Made by a program: the position numbers and the translations under genes. Below are positions 23,298-30,894 of a stretch of DNA of 30,894 bases, in pieces. Within the stretch, counting starts at the first letter, position 1; every line of letters starts with the position of its first letter. Origin of the DNA: Schoenoplectus triqueter (taxonomy: Eukaryota > Streptophyta > Magnoliopsida > Poales > Cyperaceae); NCBI GenBank assembly GCA_964058805.1, contig CAXKVV010001470.1, positions 1-30,894 on the forward strand, given 5' to 3'. The notes under the pieces are model-generated. The model did not search any database and was not told the DNA's origin. It saw nothing but the letters and a program-made list of their open reading frames with translations.

Positions 23298-24008
23298 ATA
23301 CCTCTTTGTTATTTTCAGAATATTGCAGCCTTGGTATATTTTGAATTTGTTGTCTTATTTCTTCTTCATCATCAGTACTTGTCCATAGTTAAATTCCAGT
23401 TTGTAATTGATCAGGTTGATTCGTCAGACTTAGTATTGGGTCTGATTCCCTTGTTACTTCAAACCTTGACATTTCTGGGCTTGGATTCCCTTCCAAATTC
23501 ATTTGATTTTCTATTGGATTTTCGGTAGGTTGAGTCAATGGCTGAGTGAATGCTTGTTGGGCATGGATTCAGACAAACACTAAGTTGGGCTCATGATTTA
23601 TGGGTTGCAACAGAGAATAAGATTTGCTGGATCTATATAGAAAATTCGGATCCAAGTAGAATTCATCCTCCCCCTAACTTGGAGACGGGATTACATACTA
23701 TTTTTCATTTTTAAGAAATTTAACATCCATTGTTATGTAGAATTTTCTAGTAGATGAGTTATAGCATTTATAACCTTTCTGATTGATCCCCATCCCTAAA
23801 AAAATATATATATATATTTCTGCTCTGGGTTCCAGCTTGGTTCGGAAGGATTTCTGGAGATGGACATAGGCAACACCCGGATATTTTTGGTGGCAAATTC
23901 AGTATGAACGGTATATTTATGTGAGTTGAGAGGACTTGAATTGGTGTTTTATAATCATTGGCATTTATGGAAGTGCGGTTAAAGAGGTACACAGCAAATG
24001 AAAGTGCA

Positions 24009-24752
24009 TTATTTCAAAATATATGTGGTACCTTTATTTTTGACCAATAGTGCTAGAGTTATTTCAAGGAGATGTCTATTCTTGTGTTCTGCAACTCTGT
24101 TTTTCTGTGGTGTTCCTACACAACTTGTTTTATGTATAATTCCATTTTCAGTAAAAAAATTATGCAAGCATTTGTTTAGATATTCGGTCCCGTTGTCACT
24201 TCTCTTGATTTTTATTTCTTTGCCAAATTGGGTCTTTACCATTTTATAAAAAAAAATGAACAACTTTGGGAACTTTATCTTTCATTTTTAACAAATACAA
24301 CCATACCATTTGCAACCAGATTTGGAAATTATTGAAGATGGTCCCCAGATATCTGTATGTATCAAATCAAAAGGATTCATACACTTAGTTTGACTGCTAT
24401 AATAAGTTACTCTTTGACTCTTAGATTGGATACAAGTTTCACAAATAAAATCTTTAGGATCTAGATTCAAAAACATATACGGTAATAACTTTTTCATATA
24501 TCAAAATGATGGGTTCCCTATTCTCCTATGCCACAATCAAATTTTGTCTCTATTAGATACATGATCTCCTTTTACTACATAATTTATGCCGGTATTGAGC
24601 TCATCCAAGTAATATAACCCATCACGTCTAGTACCATGGCCAATGATCCTTTTCGTAAGAATATCCTGGAACACAAACATAAGTACCACACAATTATGAT
24701 CCCTTATGAGTTGACCAACATACATCAAATTTTTTGCCAAGGAGGGAACCAT
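24009..24752 (-). pseudogene. Copia protease tail and integrase fragments
   Basis: Three broken frames. 24537-24752 has VPSLAKNLMYVGQLIRDHNC, the protease end and pre-integrase linker. 24288-24497 carries ICETCIQSKSQR and FDLIHTDIWGP, parts of the integrase zinc region and core. 24009-24263 holds KRSDNGTEYLN and GTPQKNRVAEHKNR, core integrase motifs with the second catalytic Asp. Stops and shifts separate them, so no active integrase can be made. Confidence 0.85.
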
Positions 24753-24885
24753 AAGGTTTTTTTTTCAAACACAGTTGATTAGTCAATACTACATCGCCAT
24801 CAGTTTCAACGGGAAAACTTTCCCATTTGCATTAATAATACCACTTTTATGAGATGTGTACAGAATTTTTAATTTTTTTCTTATT

Positions 24886-25476
24886 CTATGTCATGTGGTC
24901 GGTGGCTCCCGAATCAATAACCCAACCTTCACTGTTTCTGGTTTTATTTAAATCTGTAATATTACACCTAGCCAATTTAGTTTCAGGAATACCATCTTTA
25001 CCTTTACCAGTTTGACTTTCCTCTTCAGTGCCTTGCGTACCATTTGTCTGAGCAGCTTGCATAGTGAAGACCCCCTCATGTTGAGAACTAGCACCTGGAT
25101 ATTGCATGGGTTGTGACATTTGTGTGTTAGCTACGTGATCTCCCAGAGCTAAAGTGGTGGCTGCTATCCCCTTGCCTTTTGCCTCATATTTCTTCTTCTT
25201 ATCACCTTTCCACCAATCAGGATAACCCACAATCTCAAAGCACTGATCCTTTATATGCCTGCCCTTGCCACAATTTGTATATTTTAATTTTGCTTTGTCA
25301 CGATGAGAGAAACCTTTACCTTGGGGTTCATATGCTTTACCAACTTTGTATCCTCTGGATACCATGGCTACAGAATTTGGCTCGTGTCCTTTCATCATGA
25401 TCCCCTGATGAGTGGTCTCTCTTCTTATATATCCATACGCTTGCTCAATCGTGGGAAATGGACTCAACAGAACCAC
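24886..25476 (-). pseudogene. Copia gag C-terminus with broken zinc knuckle, and protease start
   Basis: A 196-codon frame. The nucleocapsid zinc knuckle should read C-x2-C-x4-H-x4-C, but here it is YTNCGKGRHIKDQC: the first Cys is a Tyr. The frame ends with WVIDSGATDHMT, the DSGA active-site motif of the Copia aspartic protease, and then stops. The knuckle loss fits relaxed selection. Confidence 0.85.
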
Positions 25477-25826
25477 CTGTGCCCGTAAGCCATCTAATGC
25501 GTCATCAAGTCCATCAAGAAAGGTCTACACTCTCATCTTTTGAATAAAAGTGTTGACCTTATCAATGTCTACTGTATACTCCATAGGATTCAGACATCTG
25601 AAATCAATCTCTTGCCATAATCCTTATAGTTCATCGAAGTAGTACTCAATTGCTTGCCCGCCTTGTCTCACACGACTAACCTGCCGGTTGAGAGCATAAA
25701 CCTGGACTTCATCGCTGCCGTCATAATACGTCGTGGCAATGGCCTTCCAAACATCCCTGGCAGTGGGGTACGGGATATAGCTCCCCCTCAATCGAGGTTC
25801 AAGGGGGTTGATAATCAATCATTTCA

Positions 25827-26150
25827 CTACCACATCATTTCGGTTGCCCATTTCTGATATGATGGATCAGTTATAGGCGGTGAGGCTAGTTCTCTAGTGA
25901 GGTGATTCATTCTTTCTCGGCTATGGACATGCATCTCGACTACTTGGCACCAAAATAAGTAATATGTGCCATCAAATTTTGCCTCGATAGGAGTTAACAC
26001 AACCGGTTGAGATATCACCTGAGTGTCCGGACGAGGTGCTGTTATGGTAGCCTGTATAGTCATCATTTGTGACATCAATTGTGCCATCTGTTCAATAAGG
26101 GTGGAAGTATTAGAATATCCTTCATTCACATCTTTGTTCTGGGGATTCAT
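25827..26150 (-). pseudogene. Copia gag, N-terminal part
   Basis: The frame starts at an ATG (MNPQNKDVNEG) downstream of the primer-binding site and continues with LTPIEAKFDGTYYLFW, the typical Copia gag start. It ends in two consecutive stop codons after ATEMMW. Further gag sequence (WKAIATTYYDGSDEVQVY) resumes in a separate frame at 25818-25624. Gag forms the virus-like particle in intact elements; this copy cannot. Confidence 0.85.
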
Positions 26151-26278
26151 CTTCTTTAATACACGAAATGGAAAAAAATCAATAACAAAGTGACTTCTTA
26201 AAGCATTATAATTTGAGAAATCGAAGGTGAGACAAGAAGAACAATAATTTCTCAAGTTATACCACCAGATCACACCCG

Positions 26279-26290
26279 CTCTGATACCAT
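26279..26290 (-). other. Primer-binding site of the Copia element (tRNA-iMet type)
   Basis: The minus strand reads TGGTATCAGAGC directly inside the LTR terminus. This complements the 3' end of plant initiator methionine tRNA, the usual primer for Copia minus-strand DNA synthesis. Confidence 0.9.
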
Positions 26291-26310
26291 ATCAACGATA
26301 TTAATCTATA

Positions 26311-27345
26311 CAATTATATAAAGCAACTAAGAACTGGAGATATCTATTTTTTGTCATTGTAAAATTTTTATAATACCCATTTTATCCTTAATCTGATGGT
26401 CTACGATATTTTCAATTAATCAGACGTAAGTAAACACGTTCATTAACTCTTGTTGCCCTCCGTTTCATTCCCAGCAAAGAAACGCTCGCTAAAACCTAAA
26501 TTCCTATGTGTTGATTCCCTTCTTTCTCTTCTTATTCCGATGTGTTGATTCTTCGTTAAAACCTAAATTCCTCATCGCATCTCTGCCTCTCCCCTCTCCG
26601 TCTCCGCACAACACTCTGCAACCCAAAATTCACTTTGTCGCTCTCTCTCTCTCGCTCGGTTGCCTCTCCGCACATCTCTCTCGCTCTGTTGCCTCTCCGC
26701 ACATCCCCGCTCCGTCGCTCTGCTTGTTCCGCACTCCATTATCTTCTTTTTCGATCATATTCTCCTTATCACTCTCCCTCGCCCAGGTGTCTCTCTGCAC
26801 TCCCCGCATCCCCACATCTCTACCTCCATGCTTGGATGCCTCTTCCGCACTCCCCGCATCCCCTCGCTCAGATGCCTCTTCGCGTTGTGCTTGAGAGTCG
26901 CCGCCACTACCGCCGACTTCATCCTCTTCGCTCTATGCCTGAGCGCTGCTGCGACTCCATCTCTTTCTATCGCTTATCAGAGAAAAATATCTTGAAAATA
27001 ATGAAATTAGGCTTGGCAGCTTGCTGGTCATTTTACTGGTACGCCTGAAAAAATCATCATTATCCAACATCGGCTAGATGATGTCGAGAGAGCAGCTCAT
27101 CCACCTCTTCTTTTCCCTTGTCTCTCAGCCTGGTCTGTACCTACAACTTCGGCTAGGTTAATTTTTTATAAAATATGGATTACTAATTCAGGATTTCTTT
27201 TTTTTTCAATAGTATATGGCTTTTTTTAAAACAGTCAAAACTTTTAGAGCCAGCAATGTTGTGTTTAAAACAGTTAAAATCGGAAATGGATGCTGATTGT
27301 ACTTAATATTTGTTTTAATTTATGTATGCGTGCATGATGAGGGTC
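26311..27345. other. C+T-rich block of unknown origin with internal repeats
   Basis: From 26480 to 26960 the plus strand is dominated by ctctcc, ctccgcac and cgctc words. ctaaaacctaaattcct-like and atgtgttgattc words occur twice (26490-26515, 26537-26572). Near-copies of gttgcctctccgcacat lie at 26659 and 26689. Open frames here are low-complexity Ser/Leu/Pro reading and are not believed. It resembles a plant 5' leader or the C+T-rich head of the retroposon family. The AT-rich part 26960-27345 shows nothing recognisable. Confidence 0.4.
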
Positions 27346-27432
27346 AAAAGATGCAAAATGGGAAATATGGCAAAAAAAGGGGGCCACATTAGAAGAGGTT
27401 GGTAAAAGATGCAAAATGGGAAATATGGCAAA
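27346..27432 (+). repeat. 29-bp direct repeat at the start of the ABCB pseudogene
   Basis: aaaagatgcaaaatgggaaa plus tatggcaaa occurs at 27346-27374 and 27404-27432, a period of 58 bases. It splits the ABCB-like reading between GATLEEV and QAVELAN, so the duplication happened within the gene copy. Confidence 0.9.
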
Positions 27433-28255
27433 CAAGCTGTTGAGCTGGCAAATATTGCAAATTTTATAGACAAATTGCCTGATGTAAGTAACTGAAAATA
27501 ACTATTTTTTACATTATTTTTTCTGTTAAATACTCAAGTTTTAATATTTTTAATGTGCATACATTTTTGTTACTTCATGATTTAGAAAATAATGGGGCGA
27601 TTATAGTTTTAAATTTGATCTGCACAAATGGAGCTTATATGAGTGAAAATTTAATTGTTCTCCAAGATTTAACTTATTGCATCAAAACTTATAGTTCATG
27701 TCATTTTCTTCTTAATATCCTCTCAGTAAAATTAGTTCGCTGAGTTTTAAGATTTTCAGAAATAGTTCTACCAGTGCACTTGCATAGATATCAAGAATAT
27801 CTGTAATGGCTGAAACTTCATTGTGTCAATGAAACTGAATTTTATTAATTTACTTATGCATAAAGATTCAATCTATTGCCCATCAGATTCATATGTTTAT
27901 ATTAATCCTATATAGGGACTCGATACTATGGTTGGCCAGCGTGGGGCTCAACAAGGTAAATAAAATTATTTTTCCCCCCAAAACTGTTATATGGATTATA
28001 CAAGATTCAAGATCATGATGTTACTTCCAATTTTGTAATCAGCATAAAAAACTGAAGCTATTGTTCTCTCTCGAATATTCTATGATGCAGGTCCACACGA
28101 TGAGTTGATAAAAGACCCAGATGGTGCTTACTCCCAACTAATTCGCCTCCAAAAAACTAGCCATGAAGGCAATGACAACTAGCATGTGTCTACGAGCAAA
28201 TCATATAGCCATAACACGTCAATTAAACGATCTCTCAGCCATGGTTCATCAAGAG
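27346..28255 (+). pseudogene. ABCB (MDR/P-glycoprotein) transporter fragment, first nucleotide-binding domain and linker
   Basis: Three exon-like blocks match plant ABCB proteins in order. 27375-27483 has GATLEEV then QAVELANIANFIDKLPD before a GT. 27916-27955 gives GLDTMVGQRGAQQ. 28091-28253 gives PHDELIKDPDGAYSQLIRLQ, then an in-frame TAG at 28180 followed by a linker-like SIKRSLSHGSSRG. Intact ABCB proteins have the LSGGQ signature, Walker B and H-loop between the last two blocks; all are missing. Walker A upstream is also absent. The two introns keep GT-AG ends and phase. A frameshift lies in the A/G run at 27371-27382. It is a dead partial copy. Confidence 0.8.
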
Positions 28256-29671
28256 GGAAACTTAAACCTTGCTTGTCCCTAAGCAAGATTCAGTCGGAGA
28301 CCTAGGGTGCATCTCTAAACTAAGCAAAGTTCCAAGAAAATCTAACCTACATGCAAAAGGTCGTGAGTTGTTTGAAAAAGAGGTGACTAACCCTAAGACA
28401 AATCCTTTCAAATTTGTTCGGTCATTAATTGAAGTTTTTGGGAAAAGCTTTGGGAATTGTTCGTTATTTCCAACTTCACACGTGATGTTTTACTTGAGGA
28501 GTTTTACCTCAGACTCATACTTTCAATGTAATGCCCTAGAATCTTTCCAAAAATAATGAATACTTAAGTTTTTCCTTCCCCACAACTATGAAATGAAATC
28601 AAGAAAATCCATAAAAGAAAAAAATGATAATGTTAATCCTGAACATCGCGCGGGTTATTTTTATGTAACTCAAAGTTTTATTAAAAAACCCTAAATGCGC
28701 ACATGAGGCTACCTCGTGCCGTGTTGGGGGTTAGGGAGTTCCATAATACCACCCTAGTACAATTGAGGCTTAATTTGATCTTATTTGAATCAGAATTTTT
28801 CTTTTTATTTGTCTGCGAATGTCACGGTATGTGTACTCTTAACCATGGTGTCTCAATAATTTAGAACTTCTAAAGATTTGCATATTGATTTTCAGGTCCT
28901 TTTGATTGATTTTTTTTAGAAGCACCGGTCGATACTTACCATAAACACTCTTTCTTAATTAAGTTTTTCATTTAAAATAAACAAATAAATTGGATTTCCA
29001 AAGTTTGATAAAAAATTTTGGGAGGACGTCAATTCTTGAACACTCATCATTCTAGAAACTTCCTAGGGCATATTTTTTTTCTGATTTTTCGGACCCAAGA
29101 ACCCTTTTCATTCACTACCTGTTATTTTAGAAAAATTTGTATATTCCCGAATCAATTTTCCAAAATTTCCAACAAAACTACTCCTTTGCCAAAATTTCCC
29201 TTAAGGTTTTTCAAAACTTTTTGCAGAATTACCCACTAAAATTTGAATTTCTAAAAAAAATTTGCAATAATCTTAATGCAACAATAATAACAACTACATG
29301 CTATGCAGATACAAGTAAGTTCCAAATACTCCCCCAAACTTAAATCAAGCATTGTCCTCAATGCGTGAAATAACAAGAAGAAAGAAAAGAAAGCTAGAAA
29401 GAACTTACAATGGAAGAAGACAATGCAGGCGGGCGGGGTTGAGGAGGGTGCCTCAATCGCTAGGCGGGGGTTGAGGTTTGGAGAGAGAGTAGCTCAATCT
29501 CTCCTTGCTCGGTCTTTTTCGTCCACAATAAACCCACTTCTTCATCACTTTGAGAGCACTCAGCCAGTCGATTTCACATTTCTTCAGTAATCTTTTATGC
29601 GATGTCTGAAAACCATTATATTTTGCCCTACCGGTGCTCACTGAGTCATCGTGCTTTATCATTGTTTTTCT
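28256..29671 (-). mobile_element. Non-coding Gypsy-type remnant with two polypurine-tract-like motifs
   Basis: The minus strand at about 29365-29327 reads ttgaggacaatgcttgattt followed by aagtttgggggag, a motif characteristic of plant Gypsy (Athila-type) elements near the 3' LTR. A related ttagggacaagcaaggttta then agttt lies at about 28285-28256, exactly where the ABCB homology stops. A 69-codon minus frame at 29453-29662 matches nothing I recognise. The 1 kb between the motifs may be LTR or 3' untranslated sequence; LTR ends were not found. Confidence 0.5.
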
Positions 29672-30304
29672 TTATTTTTTCTTCATAATCTCATTATGTT
29701 TCTCCTTTATCAGTGGATTAAAGACTTCAACCCTTAGAGTGGATGGTAAAGGTTGTAGTTCGACCTTGGGTGAGATCGGAGGGTTTTGGGTCGAGTCTGA
29801 ACCTTCTGAAGTTAAAAATGTGATAGCTGGGCAAAATTGCGGACCGCAAATTTCGGACTTCGGATCGTAATTTTGGCTCTGGAATTTTCTGCCTCCGTTT
29901 GTGCACTTTTTGCGGTCCGCAAATATTTCCTTCGGTCTGCAATTTTGTGAATTTTCTGCTGGCTCTTCTGTTTCGTGTCTCTTTTCTTCAGATTTTGAGA
30001 TTTCCAACTCTATTTGTTCGAGAAAACTTTCGAATTCCTTGTTAGCGGGATACGTGATCAATCGGTCAATCGGATAATTGACAGATAGTTTTTCAAATTC
30101 TTCTTTTATAATCACATCAATCTTGTCCACCCTGCAAAAATTACCATCATTAGCGGGGTATTTCAAAGGTTTAAACATATCGAATTTGACTTTTTCTTTT
30201 CCGATCTCAAATGTGAGTTTTCCCCCTCTAACATCTATTTGGGTGCCGACCGTATTCAAGAATGGCCGGCCAAGAATTAAAGGTGTATTGGGGTCCTCAT
30301 CCAT
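29672..30304 (-). pseudogene. Gypsy-type polyprotein fragment: end of the retropepsin domain to the RT linker
   Basis: A 210-codon open frame begins MDEDPNTPLILGRPFL, the conserved C-terminal part of plant Gypsy aspartic protease, and continues VGTQIDVRGGKLTFEIG. It later has VELQPLPSTLR, resembling the linker just before reverse transcriptase, then ends. The catalytic D-S/T-G lies upstream in intact elements and is absent: the matching frame meets a stop just before TPIDFVVIEMDED near 30337. RT and integrase are missing. Athila-like lineage is likely but not certain. Confidence 0.75.
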
Positions 30305-30345
30305 TTCAATTACGACAAAATCTATGGGTGTTTACCCTTGAAAAA

Positions 30346-30894
30346 TCTCAAGGATGAGTAGCTGAATAAATGAAAATAAAATCAATGATTAATAATAAAT
30401 CATAAGAAGGGGAAAGAAGAGAAACAAGGAAGAGAGGGCCCACTGATCAGAAGAAGTCGCTGACGGAATTCCGGAGCAGCTTTATTTGTCCCACAACGAA
30501 ATGCTGGGCATGAAGGGAAGAGTATAAATACCCCATTATCCCCTATCCACTCGGCATGAGTGACAGGCGAGAGGATCGAGGGAGAGGAGAGATCTCTCGG
30601 GTGTCACCATGTGATTATATCTTTTCTGACAAGTGGGACCCACCTGGCAGTCCCTTGTAGACGGCTCTAACAACATAAACCTAGCCTATCTGATGGGTCA
30701 TCCATGTAATCATTTTCACTGACAGGTGGGCCCCACACCTCAGTGATCAAACATCAAGGGAGTCAGAATTGAACCCTAAGAATCTACTCTCAGAGCAAAC
30801 CCTAAGAACTGAAGCAGTATAATCCCTATGCAACAAGGAATGATGTCAATGCTAAGCCAGTATTCTGATACAACTAATCATGAGAAATTTTAAA
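30346..30894. other. Unassigned right end with a TATA-like box and paired GC-rich repeats
   Basis: TATAAATA lies at 30523-30530 on the plus strand. ctgacaagtgggacccac at 30626-30643 recurs as ctgacaggtgggccccac at 30719-30736 (two mismatches). The tract has no credible open frame. It could be an LTR or a gene leader continuing past the window edge. Confidence 0.35.

Larger units (their letters stand above)
21256..26310 (-). mobile_element. Degenerate Ty1/Copia LTR retrotransposon
   Basis: On the minus strand the order is primer-binding site, gag, protease, integrase, reverse transcriptase, RNase H: the Copia order. The low-coordinate end starts TGTCAACGATATTAATCTA at 21256, an LTR terminus. 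The matching terminus next to the primer-binding site (TATCAACGATATTAATCTA at 26290) is similar for only about 17 bases, after which the two flanks differ. The 5' LTR is therefore truncated or replaced. Frames are split by many stops and shifts. It is dead, and probably old. Confidence 0.88.

Noticed and set aside
26508..27048. Three overlapping plus frames of 111-137 codons
   Set aside because: Ser/Leu/Pro-rich readings of a C+T-rich repeat in three frames at once, with no domain similarity.
28269..28556. 95-codon plus frame
   Set aside because: No family recognised. It starts inside a Gypsy-type motif on the opposite strand, so it is probably chance.

Overview
The window reads as nuclear DNA of a flowering plant. 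Two many-exon genes carry clear GT-AG introns, are read from the minus strand, and are followed by a belt of decayed retroelements and gene debris. The species cannot be told from the sequence. AT-rich introns of moderate length, C+T-rich 5' leaders and old Copia and Gypsy relics fit many eudicots or non-grass monocots.

Region 1 (1-7368, minus): most of a chloroplast isoamylase-type starch debranching enzyme gene, best matched to ISA3. Fourteen exons are resolved. The 3' part, which would hold the third catalytic Asp, lies beyond the left edge. The last intron in view (207-2674) is enlarged by a 1.8-kb poly(A)-tailed retroposon with an 11-bp target-site duplication. One intron needs a GC donor.

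Region 2 (8830-17503, minus): a complete LETM1-like protein gene. Eighteen coding exons join with consistent phase at every junction and give about 876 residues. The C-terminal LETM1-type membrane segment is well conserved. The upstream region has paired TGGGCC (site II) boxes, and a tandem 30-bp repeat lies in the leader.

Region 3 (17504-21255): AT-rich intergenic DNA. It holds a ~410-bp element with terminal inverted repeats and a tRNA/SINE-like core, and a second, divergent, oppositely oriented copy of the retroposon family found in the ISA3 intron.

Region 4 (21256-26310): a degenerate Ty1/Copia retrotransposon on the minus strand (gag, protease, integrase, RT, RNase H remnants, tRNA-iMet primer-binding site). 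Stops and frameshifts break it throughout, and its 5' LTR is almost entirely missing.

Region 5 (26310-30894): a C+T-rich block of unknown origin; a plus-strand pseudogene fragment of an ABCB (MDR/P-glycoprotein) transporter whose homology breaks just before the ABC signature; a minus-strand Gypsy relic keeping a 210-codon open frame from the end of the protease; and an unassigned right end with a TATA-like box.

The two intact genes do not form a functional unit: one acts in starch breakdown, the other is a probable organelle membrane protein. I found no convincing new biological system. The most useful leads are the GC donor, the retroposon family, the inverted-repeat element and the ABCB remnant.
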